Shown here in pieces: positions 39,201-47,000 of a DNA stretch of 64,000 nt (the stretch's first letter is position 1; each line of letters begins with the position of its first letter). Both the position numbers and the translations under genes were made by a program. The notes beneath the pieces were generated by a model that was given only the letters and a program-made list of their open reading frames with translations, had not been told where the DNA came from and searched no databases. The stretch lies in contig JAJEKV010000032.1 of the NCBI GenBank assembly GCA_021234155.1, positions 2,698,783 through 2,762,782 of the forward strand, given 5' to 3'. Source of the DNA: Isoetes taiwanensis. Lineage: Eukaryota; Streptophyta; Lycopodiopsida; Isoetales; Isoetaceae.

Positions 39201-42200
39201 TCCATATGGGTTGCGATTGAACTAGAATTGTCAATGTCTAGCCAGATTTCAGCATATAGCCTCTTCGGTCTTATTTATTTTCATTTCATGATATACCTTC
39301 AAAGTTTCTTGCTTAAAAAATCTTGCTTCTGGTAACCGACCATATTATGGTTGTAAAGCACAGGGGAAGAACTCTCAATTGACTCAATTAAACTTAAATC
39401 TAGATAAGGGTTTCTTTAACCCTTTACTTTCTAGTGCAGATAGGTGCCTCTTTCAGTCATTGGCCAGTCGTACCCAAACAATGATATTCCGGGGGAGAAT
39501 GCGCCTAAAATAGAATATTTTGAGCCGGCTTCCGTGGAAAATTCAGGGTCTCTTCTTGGTGCTGCGATCACATGAGAACGTGAACTCTGGGGCTCGATAG
39601 CTAAATACATGACCATTGGATCATTCGCCGAGATCATCGAAGGCGTGCTGCGAGTGGGAAAGAAGATTGAGACAATGGTTTCGAAAACATTCGAACAGGA
39701 AAGTTTGAGATCCGAACGCGTAACAATAGTACTAGCCGTACGTAATAATGGAAAGATTTGGCCATAATATGTCACATATAGTCTCTTTTATCTTAATTAT
39801 TTTCGTTTGATGATAGACCTTGGTCTGACCAACTATATTATAGGCGTAAAACATAGGAAAAGGACTTTCAGAGTTCATAATGCAGATATGCCACCATCTA
39901 TGACGGCCTTTTTTTCTTCCTTTTCTATGCATATTCATTGCTAATCAAATCGAAATCTCCAATCTAGACAAGAATTTAGCCCATTACTTTCTAGTGCAGA
40001 TAGACGACAAAATATCAGTCACATGAAGGCTGAATTTCCCAACATGATCTGTACAGTAAAGCTAAATTCGCTGCGTTAATAGGCGTCTAAGTCTAATTAG
40101 TGCACTTAGAAGCTAAAATAAATCCCCAACTTAGTGATAAGTTTTAACAAATTTCACTTCTCCTTGTTCTTCATTCTTTCTGGTCATTCATTGTTTATAG
40201 CCTAGATCCTTGTTTCTTACATTGACAATCCATCTGTAAGCGAACTCCTACATAACATTTCCAATGCTACGCCTTAAACTACTGTGCATACTATTAGCAT
40301 ATACATAATGCTTTAGTTATGGATTATTCACATGGTATTTAATGTTATAGGATCCTTGCAGACCAGGTGTATTGGAGGCTGTCCAGATGTGCCAAGAAGC
40401 TGGAGTAAAGGTCTGTAGAAGTCAAGAAAGCATGTTATTTGTAGCAATACCTGGGCATTGAGTATATCAATTTCATTTCATTAGGTTCGTATGGTCACTG
40501 GTGATAGCCTTTTGACAGCTGAAGCTATTGCACGAGAATGCGGCATTCTCCTCCCTGATGGGCTTATTATGGAAGGAAAAAGATTTCGTCACCTCAATGA
40601 GCAAGAAATGGTGGAGATGCTGCCCCGGATCGATGTAAGCTTGTTTTGCAAGATAATGATTGATGATAATGATTCATGTTTAAGTGTTCTTTTTATTGTT
40701 TAGGTACTTGCAAGGTCGTCGCCCACTGATAAACTTTTGTTAGTTCGAAAGTTAAAGGAGCTGAATGAGGTGGTTGGTGTTACAGGAGATGGAACCAATG
40801 ATGCACCAGCATTAAGAGAAGTTAATCCCTGCACGTACTTAATTTGAATGCTGATTGAGTACAACATTATCTAGTCTAGTAATAATATCATTACCTTGTG
40901 GCATGGACATCCCATTTCATTCATTAAATTTTTGGATAATGGCGCCTTGTTAGTAAGAAAAATCCTTCCAATGCATGTAAAAGCATATTATTATGAGCTA
41001 CCTATCCTGGGATCAAGTTGAGAACCTTTTATTGGTTCTGCCCCCTACAGAAAGTCTTATAATGTGTTAACACTTCTAAAACATTGTTATAGTTTGTGGG
41101 TTCCCGGCAACTACATTTTGCACATGACACCATATTCTTCCACCTTTGAATTAGACAGAGGTCACAATTGTAGATTAAACTAGTTGGAACTAAATATTAT
41201 TAGATGGCAAATTATTCTAGCCAAATCAGATGAATACAACTAATTTTAATGCATGCCAGGCAGATGTTGGGTTATCTATGGGAATTTCAGGGACGGAGGT
41301 TGCTAAAGAAAGCTCCGATGTCATAATTTTGGACGACAATTTCTCATCAGTTGTAAAGGTAAGCAGCCAAATGCATATTAGCTTATCTAGCTATGTTATG
41401 ATGTCCATCTTAATGTTTCATCTTGGGTATCTGTAGGTGATACGATGGGGCCGTTCAGTATATGCAAATATTCAGAAATTTATTCAATTCCAGTTGACAG
41501 TAAACATTGTAGCTCTAGTTATAAACTTTATTGCAGCAGCAAGATCCACGGATGTTCCATTAAACACAGTGCAGGTCTGCCAATTGGTGATTGAACATTA
41601 TTATATATATATATATGATCTACTGAAAATGTAACTTCTGTGTAACTCTTGTGTGCATAGCTTCTATGGGTAAACCTTATCATGGACACATTAGGTGCCC
41701 TTGCATTGGCAACAGAACCTCCATCAGATGAGCAAATGAAGAAACGTCCAGTTGGGCGCAGGTAGGTATGAAGATGTAGTTACAATCCATGCCTTCCAGA
41801 AAGAATAGTTTATGTTCCTCGAAAACTGATTTCTCTCTTGCATTTTTCTAGTGACCCGCTAATAACACTTGTCATGTGGAGAAATCTTGTTGGTCAAGTA
41901 CACTTCACAGAACCACATATTTTTAGCTTATGCATGTGTGGCATTATGATTGAGATTTTGTGGTCAAACTGCAGGCTCTATACCAACTTCTAGTCCTGCT
42001 GTTCCTTTATTTCAATGGAATTAAGTTGTTGAGACTGGAAGGGAGTGCAGCACAGAAAAAGATACTTTTAGATACAATTGTCTTTAATGCTTTTGTCTTT
42101 TGTCAGGTAGATAATCTGCCAACTATTTAGTATCCTCTTTTAATCTGTTTTGTGCCATATCAAACTCATTATCTTGTTGCTTTCTTCTTTGCTCTCCTGG

Positions 42201-43122
42201 CAGATCTTTAATGAAGTGAACTGTAGGAAACCAGAAAAATTCAATGTGATAGAGGGACTATTCAGTAATCCACTCTTTTGTGGAGTAATTTTTGTGACAA
42301 CAGTTTTTCAGGTAAGTCCATCTTCCATTTTTTGTGATGTTGCAACTTTTCCTAATCAGAAATTCCCATCAATAGTTCACAGCATAAAAAATATGTTACA
42401 TTGTCAATTATGATGTCATGGACTAGTGTCATGGTATCTTTCTCTGTAACCTATATCAGGATCTAGCATCAGGGAAAAAAGGATCGAACACTTTGAAGCA
42501 ACTAAGATCGCACCATGTCCAAATGGGTCTAACCTAATATGTTCCTAGTTAGCAACTGCATTATAAATCAATCTCAGTGTCGTAGCTTAATTTAAAAACA
42601 AATACGGCCAGATGTATTTCATCCGAAGAACATACAACGCCCATTGACAGCTTGATTTCGTGAGCTCCTCGTATCTTCCTGACCCTTGGGTTTGGTGTCG
42701 TCTTCTGTCTCACAGGTGTTGATTGTTGAGTTTCTAGATAATTTCTTTACAACGGCACGCCTTCACTGGAAATTCTGGCTTATATGCATAGGAATCGGGT
42801 CGATGAGGTAATCTTTGAGCATCATTGATATAATTACTTGAAAATTCAAGCGAGCTTAAGATGTGCATGTTCAATTCACAGCTTGCCAGTTGGTGCTCTT
42901 GTAAAGTTAATCCCTGTTCAAAAGACAGTCAATTGGGTACGCTGGCATGGTTGGCGGTGGCAACTGATAACAGGTCTAATGAAGGGAAAACATTTGCTTT
43001 CTTTAGTAATCCAAGGTGTGTGCATTACTAAGTTGGATAGTCACTTGCAGGGAGGTCATTTTCCAATTCCAGAATCCCTTATCAGGGTCCTTTACCAGAG
43101 GATGATGATATCGTTCAAGTAG
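13965..43122 (+). CDS. ACA: Autoinhibited P-type IIB Ca2+-ATPase, 33 recognised exons (ACA8/9/10-like)
   Basis: Calmodulin-regulated pump that exports cytosolic Ca2+ with ATP hydrolysis through an aspartyl-phosphate intermediate; members of this group usually sit in the plasma membrane or endomembranes. Exons read from the sequence: 13965-14036, 14311-14412, 14480-14522, 14651-14742, 15002-15133, 15209-15298, 17384-17453, 17549-17619, 17740-17823, 21077-21154, 23391-23462, 28232-28315, 28473-28555, 28633-28711, 29610-29665, 29733-29775, 29831-29914, 35072-35206, 35275-35340, 37391-37490, 37566-37675, 37766-37936, 40351-40410, 40485-40634, 40704-40820, 41260-41358, 41437-41574, 41661-41761, 41852-41897, 41975-42106, 42204-42311, 42716-42807, 42882-43122. 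Phases agree at the clean junctions and the sum is about 1,070 codons, the usual ACA8/10 length. The finely split structure recalls ACA8/9/10 rather than the few-intron ACA1/2/4 or intronless ACA12/13. Exons 20-22 are frame-broken, so the locus may be a pseudogene. Confidence 0.93.
15554..16438 (+). mobile_element. Internally deleted Copia element with intact target-site duplication (intron 6)
   Basis: LTRs at 15554-15724 and 16285-16438 share GTGTCATCTTRGWAGAGACA, CTCTGGTTTTGCTAATRGAC and GAGTTTGGTCCAAAT blocks. The 5-bp duplication ATAGC flanks both ends (15549-15553, 16439-16443). The primer-binding site TGGTATCAGAGCC (15725-15737) is followed directly by the end of RT and RNase H ([20 protein letters not shown], then [18 protein letters not shown]) and by an ADGLGKW stub. 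Gag, integrase and most of RT are gone. It lies in the sense direction within the pump gene. Confidence 0.88.
17384..17823 (+). CDS. ACA: Ca2+-ATPase exons 7-9: helix M2 and start of the actuator domain
   Basis: Exon 7 (17384-17453) encodes [20 protein letters not shown] and the rest of M2. Exon 8 (17549-17619) completes the split alanine codon and gives [20 protein letters not shown], the strongly conserved post-M2 strand of plant IIB pumps. Exon 9 (17740-17823) gives [20 protein letters not shown] then APLNIGDQ. The VVGDV and IGDQ elements mark the actuator domain. Phases 0/1, 1/0 and 0/0 are consistent. The 2.1-kb intron before exon 7 carries a deleted Copia element and the 3.25-kb intron after exon 9 carries a minus-strand Copia half. 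Confidence 0.93.
18597..20260 (-). mobile_element. Copia 3' half, minus strand (intron 9)
   Basis: The LTR is 18597-18816 (on the minus strand TGTTAGCAATG...CTAACA). Next to it is a polypurine tract, AAGGGGAGGATT on the minus strand. RNase H lies at 18867-19160 ([31 protein letters not shown]). The start of RT lies at 19904-20260 ([33 protein letters not shown]). Multiple frame breaks. The element stops near the first RT block, with no 5' LTR. Confidence 0.88.
20881..21010 (+). repeat. Tandem duplication of about 65 bp before exon 10
   Basis: ACCATA..TTTGACATATTGTCCCTGATGG and the following purine-rich stretch occur at 20881-20946 and again at 20947-21010, about 70 bases before the exon-10 acceptor. 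Confidence 0.85.
21077..21154 (+). CDS. ACA: Ca2+-ATPase exon 10: actuator TGES motif
   Basis: This 78-base, 26-codon exon encodes [20 protein letters not shown] followed by TGESEQ. TGES is the dephosphorylation loop common to P-type ATPases. The exon is flanked by AG at 21076 and GTACTT at 21155 and is phase 0 on both sides, so skipping it would keep the frame but remove the loop. It sits alone between two retroelement-filled introns whose Copia remnants point in opposite directions. Confidence 0.95.
21560..23119 (+). mobile_element. Copia 3' half, plus strand (intron 10)
   Basis: Begins in the same RT position as the intron-9 copy ([20 protein letters not shown] near 21635), continues with [15 protein letters not shown] and RNase H pieces to about 22890, then polypurine tract AAGGGGAGGATT (22955-22966) and an LTR starting TGTTAGACATG at 22967. 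It is related to the minus-strand element at 18597-20260 but inverted. Several frameshifts; inactive. Confidence 0.85.
23120..23335 (-). mobile_element. Diverged Copia LTR remnant
   Basis: TGTTAATGGAGGAGAGGAGA, GAAAGTTTATC and CCACATGCCAACTCT align with the LTR at 18597-18816. It abuts the 3' LTR of the intron-10 element in opposite orientation and ends close to the acceptor of exon 11. Confidence 0.65.
23391..23462 (+). CDS. ACA: Ca2+-ATPase exon 11: end of actuator domain
   Basis: Encodes [20 protein letters not shown] then [17 protein letters not shown] is the diagnostic actuator segment of ACA8/9/10-type pumps. It is 72 bases, phase 0 on both sides, with acceptor TTCTACAG and donor GTAAGA. 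It is followed by a 4.8-kb intron filled with LINE fragments. Confidence 0.94.
23940..26600 (+). mobile_element. Stacked LINE reverse-transcriptase fragments (intron 11)
   Basis: First piece 23940-24540: [40 protein letters not shown] and [12 protein letters not shown]. Second piece 25330-25980: [14 protein letters not shown] and [21 protein letters not shown] later piece near 26420-26500 resembles the [10 protein letters not shown] region. A motif AATCAGCAGC-GGTCAACCAAC recurs at about 24944, 25110 and 26256, so several truncated copies lie head to tail. All are frame-broken. Confidence 0.8.
26918..26948 (+). repeat. (TTTA)n microsatellite
   Basis: Seven uninterrupted TTTA units in intron 11. 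Confidence 0.95.
27636..27821 (+). repeat. Tandem duplication of about 93 bp (intron 11)
   Basis: ATGGCTTCACAGCTTRGAAT begins each copy (27636, 27729) and CATCTTGACAACTAGGTGTA ends each; the middle is diverged. Confidence 0.88.
28232..28711 (+). CDS. ACA: Ca2+-ATPase exons 12-14: actuator end, helix M3 and loop
   Basis: Exon 12 (28232-28315) encodes [20 protein letters not shown] then FNEETPLQ. Exon 13 (28473-28555) encodes [20 protein letters not shown] and the end of M3, stopping in phase 2. Exon 14 (28633-28711) completes RYF and gives the M3-M4 loop ending [13 protein letters not shown]. Introns are short (157 and 77 bases). The M3-M4 loop is compact compared with Arabidopsis ACA8, which has a longer hydrophilic insert. 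Confidence 0.92.
29610..29914 (+). CDS. ACA: Ca2+-ATPase exons 15-17: helix M4 and phosphorylation site
   Basis: Exon 15 (29610-29665) encodes [23 protein letters not shown] supplies the Ca2+-coordinating glutamate of M4. Exon 16 (29733-29775) gives [14 protein letters not shown]. Exon 17 (29831-29914) gives [20 protein letters not shown] then TGTLTMNQ; the aspartate of DKTGT (about residue 436) is the phosphorylated residue. Introns are only 67 and 55 bases, so this catalytic block is compact. The next intron (29915-35071) holds a nearly complete Copia element in the same orientation as the gene. Confidence 0.96.
29999..34889 (+). mobile_element. Nearly full-length Copia retrotransposon (intron 17)
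   Basis: LTRs at about 29999-30214 and 34675-34889 share GTTAGGATGTTTTAGGCTTT, CTGACATGGCACATCTATAT and a common GTATGCATTGTTGTTATCA end. CATTAT flanks both sides (29993-29998, 34890-34895). The primer-binding site TGGTATCAGAGCC is at 30215. In order: Gag zinc knuckle [14 protein letters not shown] near 31310; integrase [13 protein letters not shown] near 32240; [22 protein letters not shown] (33405) and SYVDDIIIT (about 33687); RNase H end [17 protein letters not shown] (about 34530); polypurine tract CAGGGGGA before the 3' LTR. Many stops and frameshifts, so inactive. Sense orientation to the pump. Confidence 0.93.
35072..35340 (+). CDS. ACA: Ca2+-ATPase exons 18-19: start of nucleotide-binding domain
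   Basis: Exon 18 (35072-35206) begins MSVVRAWV, continues to [20 protein letters not shown] and ends TVFLPK. Exon 19 (35275-35340) encodes [20 protein letters not shown] then [11 protein letters not shown] is the family nucleotide-binding signature. To keep phase 0 into GNGTPE the intron must start at GC (AAG then GCAAGT), so 35207-35274 is a GC-AG intron. Using the GT four bases downstream would shift the frame. Confidence 0.9.
35207..35274 (+). other. GC-AG intron (intron 18 of the Ca2+-ATPase)
   Basis: The 68-base intron begins GCAAGT after AAG and ends CTGATCAG. Both flanking exons are phase 0 at this junction only if the GC is used. AAG before GCAAGT is the extended match to U1 typical of genuine GC donors. 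Confidence 0.8.
35341..37390 (+). other. Intron 19: unassigned, with a diverged direct repeat
   Basis: TTCTAGCAAATTGCCCTTA...CTTCTACCCATTTATGGGGT (about 36634-36715) recurs as TTCCTAGCAAGCATGCCCTT...CTTCTACCCATTTATGCGGT (about 36941-37024). No domain is recognisable; probably old retroelement DNA. Confidence 0.5.
37391..37936 (+). pseudogene. ACA: Ca2+-ATPase exons 20-22 with clustered frameshifts (nucleotide-binding domain)
   Basis: Homology is clear but jumps between frames. Exon 20 (37391-37490) starts and ends in the expected phase, but MDF and FNST appear in another frame: two extra bases near 37397 and one near 37455 compensate each other. Exon 21 (37566-37675) reads [11 protein letters not shown], then loses one G in the GGGG run at 37594, so TAA appears at 37607; the expected [13 protein letters not shown] and TEEM continue in other frames. 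Exon 22 (37766-37936) starts [10 protein letters not shown], shows CIALAYRQL in a shifted frame and ends LTIHMGLK back in phase 0 before DPCRPGV of the next exon. Read literally, translation stops near residue 560. At least six small indels in 550 bases contrast with clean exons on both sides. Confidence 0.8.
38413..38484 (-). mobile_element. tRNA-like sequence (SINE head or tRNA pseudogene)
   Basis: On the minus strand GCCGGTAGCTCAGAAGTGGA resembles an A box with a GCTC/GAGC D stem, and GGATTCAATACC resembles a B box. The first and last seven bases pair at six positions, counting wobbles. The anticodon arm is damaged (TTTTAAAA loop). Confidence 0.5.
38600..38821 (-). mobile_element. Solo Copia LTR (intron 22)
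   Basis: This 222-base copy of the LTR at 18597-18816 begins TGTTAGTTTAGTGGAGGAGA and ends CATGCTAACA. CAGGAT is repeated directly at both flanks (38594-38599 and 38822-38827). No internal domain, so it arose by LTR-LTR recombination. Confidence 0.9.
39005..39065 (+). mobile_element. tRNA-like fragment, related SINE head
   Basis: GGCAGTGGTAGAGCACTTGG then CTTGCAAGCAGG and CTGGACTTGATACCCAG resemble tRNA D, anticodon and T arms. It is similar to the inverted copy at 38413-38484. The 5' acceptor half is not recognisable. Confidence 0.45.
39250..40005. repeat. Direct repeat of about 200 bp enclosing an open segment (intron 22)
   Basis: Copies at about 39250-39445 and 39772-40005 share TATAGYCTCTT...TTATTTTC-TTTGATGATA and end alike at CTTTCTAGTGCAGATAG. 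The enclosed 39431-39775 is open for 114 codons on the minus strand and nearly open on the plus strand (one TGA). No family recognised. Confidence 0.55.
40351..40820 (+). CDS. ACA: Ca2+-ATPase exons 23-25: phosphorylation domain
   Basis: Exon 23 (40351-40410) encodes [20 protein letters not shown]. Exon 24 (40485-40634) begins [20 protein letters not shown], continues [14 protein letters not shown] and ends EMLPRID. Exon 25 (40704-40820) begins [20 protein letters not shown] and contains [11 protein letters not shown], the Mg2+-binding hinge. DP.RPGV, MVTGD and [11 protein letters not shown] are invariant P-type II motifs. All three exons are phase 0 at both ends. Confidence 0.96.
41260..41574 (+). 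CDS. ACA: Ca2+-ATPase exons 26-27: hinge to helices M5-M6
   Basis: Exon 26 (41260-41358) gives [20 protein letters not shown] then [13 protein letters not shown]. Exon 27 (41437-41574) gives [20 protein letters not shown] and continues through M5, ending [25 protein letters not shown] and WGR.VY.NIQKF.QFQLTVN are near-invariant in plant IIB pumps. Confidence 0.96.
41661..42311 (+). CDS. ACA: Ca2+-ATPase exons 28-31: helices M6-M9
   Basis: Exon 28 (41661-41761) gives [20 protein letters not shown] and ends PVGR; N and D of the NLIMD core are Ca2+ ligands of M6 by family knowledge. Exon 29 (41852-41897) completes [16 protein letters not shown]. Exon 30 (41975-42106) gives [20 protein letters not shown] and ends [11 protein letters not shown]. 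Exon 31 (42204-42311) gives [20 protein letters not shown] and ends TTVFQ. Intron phases are consistent (2 after exon 28, 0 elsewhere). MWRN..GQ.LYQ and FN.FVFCQ.FNE are plant IIB signatures. Confidence 0.95.
42716..43122 (+). CDS. ACA: Ca2+-ATPase exons 32-33: helix M10 and C-terminus
   Basis: Exon 32 (42716-42807) gives [20 protein letters not shown] then [10 protein letters not shown]. Exon 33 (42882-43122, TAG stop) gives [13 protein letters not shown] followed by about 65 more residues, beginning [20 protein letters not shown]. The conserved body of the family ends at LIPV; the tail here is basic and tryptophan-rich near its start and longer than I would expect. No intron with usable signals was seen in exon 33, so the tail is taken as coding, with less certainty than the rest. 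Confidence 0.88.
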
Positions 43123-44095
43123 ATGAACATACAGATCGAGTGGAGAGCAATGTCTAATGATACACTAGTGACAATGACCACCTGTGGTGGGCAGGAGTTT
43201 TATGTGAAATATAAGTCAAAAGTGCAATTTGTTTCATATTGTTGTTTGTGCTGAAATTTGATAAGAGGCTGAAATGAGGGTAACGGATATTGTTTTTATT
43301 GGCATAAGTAGTGGAGGGCAAGAGAGATTGTTGATAACTGCTGTTGTGCCAATGTTATTCCTTGTGCCCACAAGGTTGCTCTTCTTCTAAATTTCAGGCT
43401 CTAGAAGCAACATTTTCTCTCGGCTTTGTTCTTATGAATGGCTTCTCTAGTTGTGAAGAAGGTTGACTATGATGTAAACAACAGATAGGCGCCATTTTGC
43501 CCTTGTGTCCATGTCATGTGGCATTTTTTGCCACACTTTCTTTTCCAAGGAAATTCATCTACTAATATTCTGTCCTTTTACTTGACTTCTTTGTTGCGAT
43601 CGTTGGATTGGTGCCACGTGGCACAAAATGGATGCCTATTTGTTGTCCACGTTATAAGGAAATTACCGTTCTTTGAGACTTTTCACAGAGGTGTCAACTT
43701 ACCTCCCGCGATATGTGGCGCGTCGGCTGATCCCCACCCCGGAAAGTCTAATACAATCACTCTATCTGAAACATACATGCTCCAGTTTAAATTAGACTCC
43801 AAATCCAATCTGATAATGCTTCTCTAGAGGACATTATGATTTTCATAACCAATGCATTTCTGAAAAAGTTAATTCACAAAAAGAAACATTAATCTAACAA
43901 GAGCACATAGGTAAATTCACTACATAGAAATCCACATATAACAAACAAGGTGCTAATAATAAACAAAGTGATGGCACACGGGGGTTCCCATAGGGAGTTG
44001 TTATGGTAGGGGTGACGAGGTAAATGAATATGTACAAGTTGTCGAGATTAGGAAAGGAGACATGGCAATGACTGGAAGTTTCGACTTGAGATGGT
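43123..44095. other. 3' flank of the Ca2+-ATPase, no recognised gene
   Basis: Presumably begins with the pump's 3' UTR. No canonical AATAAA could be assigned with confidence. A 103-codon frame at 43516-43827 (+) is not recognised. Confidence 0.4.
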
Positions 44096-44099
44096 ATCC

Positions 44100-47000
44100 A
44101 AGGTTTGAAATCCAGTAAATAGGATGCGTAATCGCTTAATAAAGCATTTAACGAAGTTGGATGATGGAGATCAAAGAAGATCCTATAGAAAGTAAGAATA
44201 TTCTTTAGAAGTTTGTTTGAAAATACCTTCAAAAGTTGTTTAAAAGATTTACGAACATTGCAAAAGGTCAAAAGATTGCAAGAATATTTAATGAGAATGC
44301 TCGATTAATGTTGCAACAGATTTTATTAGACACCGTCTTAATTTTTGAGGTGTTGCTGACCTCCATAAGCAGGAAATCTTGTTGGAAAATAATATCAAGG
44401 CCATTGAAGAAAAGGAAGTAAAAGGTATGGCCTTGAGAGCTAAAATTAGCCAATATAGTAAGATGGATCAAGGCAGCTCCAAATATTTTTTCAGAGTAGC
44501 CAAAAATAAACTGATCAACAACACTATCATAGCTGTGGAGCATGAAAATGGGGTGAGGATTGAGGATGAACAAAACATAAGAAGAGAGTTCCTCGGTCAG
44601 TATAATAATATGTACAAGGCCAAAGAATACAATGTACAGGAGGATGCGGATAATTTCTTGAGAACATCCGGCCTGCGCCTGCCTGGAGATGGATGTGATG
44701 GTACAGGGCGAGAAGGAAGATCTGCAAGTATTAAAAAGCATGGAGGAAAGGTCGAGAACTCTTGGTTTCCTCGGGTCTTTTACGACTTTACGGATAGTTA
44801 TTAGGATGGCGTTTATGAACCTTATGAAAGGTGCAGATCTCATATCCCTTCTTTTGATTCCGAAACTACATCACTCACGATTCCTAAAATCCAAAACCGA
44901 ATAGGTTGAATAGTGGCGTCCTATCATATACTTTACATATAAAATCTTCAGCTAAAATTCTTTCAATAAGATCCTCATGCATCATCATCTGCAATAGTAG
45001 TTTACCAGTGGGGTTTTGGTGAGGAGATTTATTTTTAAGAATAGCATATATTGTGGTGAGGCCATTCTAATTTAAGTCGACTCTCCAAACAAAGGTGTAT
45101 GTTGTAGTTTTGGATTTTCTAAGCAGCCTTATAGATTCTATATAACTTGGAATTTTTTGAAGCGCATACATAGGATTCTGTTCATATAGCTAAAGATGGC
45201 TCTTAATAAGCATATAAGCCTTGTGTTAATGGCTCACCACGGTTTTTCCCATAAGAAGGGAGTCAGACGGGGATGCCCTTGGCTCCTGTCTTCATGTGTA
45301 GCTGAAATCATACAAAAGGCTGTTAAAGGTCCTTCAACATGAGAATCTAATTCAAGGCACATAAATCTTGGGATAGAAACTGACTCACGATTAAGTATGT
45401 AGATGATACTTTTATTTTATTAAAGCTAATCAAAATAGTTTCAGTAAATGCATTAGATAGCATCCGAGAATTTTGTATGTCTCGGGGTTCGACTCCAATG
45501 CGAATAAATGCCCGTTTTGCATTCTTTGGGAAGACTACCTAGCCTCCTTGGACACCGAGAGGTCAAAGTTAACCCTCAGCCGTCAAGCCATCAACCCATT
45601 ATAAACATGCCTAACAAAGTGGAGATCTGTGCCAACTAGAGGCCAGAAGAAATTACTATCACTGCTCCCGTCTATCTTTTTTCTTTGGCTGAGAACTCTT
45701 GGCCAAGTAATGTGGTACCTAGCTTCCATGTTTACTTCTCCTCTTGTCTCATTGCTAACAAAGACCTTACAATGATATTGAAAGATGTCTCAGAGATTAT
45801 GTTTGGAAAGGCATGTACTTTGTAAAATGGGAAGAAATTACTCATAGTAAAAAAGAGGGAGGGCTTGAATTCAAGGTGCTACAAAAACACAGTCAAGTCT
45901 TGGGTGCCAAATATGCGTGGAAAGCAATTAATGGCTGGAATTCCTCTGCTATGGAGTTCATAAGATACTGGTTTCAAATTAGCCCTTTGGTATGAATAAA
46001 TATGCACATCATCTCCTTGATTCCATCTATTACCATTTTAAGAGTGCCCCTAATACTTCCCCTCTTATGAAGAAAATTTTTGAGGCTTGGAATTTGGTGC
46101 AGGCTGGAAGGCTTTGGTTTATAGGATATTAATTAGCGATAGTGCTAATTTTCTCTCTTTTTGGTGTTTTATAAAAGAAAATGATGTCTCTTTGGGCCTT
46201 AAGCATCCTCAAAATATGGAAAAAAATGGAAAGAAAGCGGGAGTTACCCGGTATGACACCATGGGATGGAGACAAATGGCATAGGTAGAATTTATCAAGC
46301 AACTTGTAGAAGTGGAAAGTTGGCAGATCATCTATGATACTATCATGAATATTGCTCATACTCGTTTGAATGCCAAAGTTCGAGAGAGAAATCCGGTGGC
46401 ATATAAAACTTCGACAACTACAAAGTTGCTTTTGGGCTACAAAGTTTGGCCCAATCTAAATCCTTGACTCACTCGAAAATGGCTTGTTCCCAATAAACAC
46501 TTCATGACGTTCGAGGAAACAATTGGAAGTCCTATTCTCAGTCCAAGTTCAAGTTTTTGTCTGGAGGTGCCTGCATCATGCACTCCATCGAAATCACAAC
46601 ATGTTCCGGGAGATTATGTAAGGATCTAGAGGTCAATCCCAATGTAAACTACATGGCCATAACTCTAAAACTAGCTAACCACATCTTGTGCCCCCAAAAT
46701 CGAGTTTTTAGGAAGTGGCTAGATAACTTTACTTTAAGTCAAAGCGTCATAATTTAGGCAACTGGGCCAATCTTATGGACTTTCTAAAAGGCTCAATAGG
46801 TTTTCTCAACATTGTTAAACAGATTGCCCCACATGGGTTATTTGGAAATACACAGGAACAAGGTCAATTATTATTCAAATCATAGGGTTGATGTGGCGGA
46901 TGAATGTAGCTTTCAAATAGAGATCTCCAAAATTGCCATGGCTCACTTAAAAATAGTAAGCGGAGGATAAGTAAGGAGTCTTGGTTATCTATAGAAGGAA

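Noticed and set aside
44268-44843. 191-codon frame on the minus strand
   Set aside because: Antisense shadow of the plus-strand LINE linker and RT region, which has clear homology.
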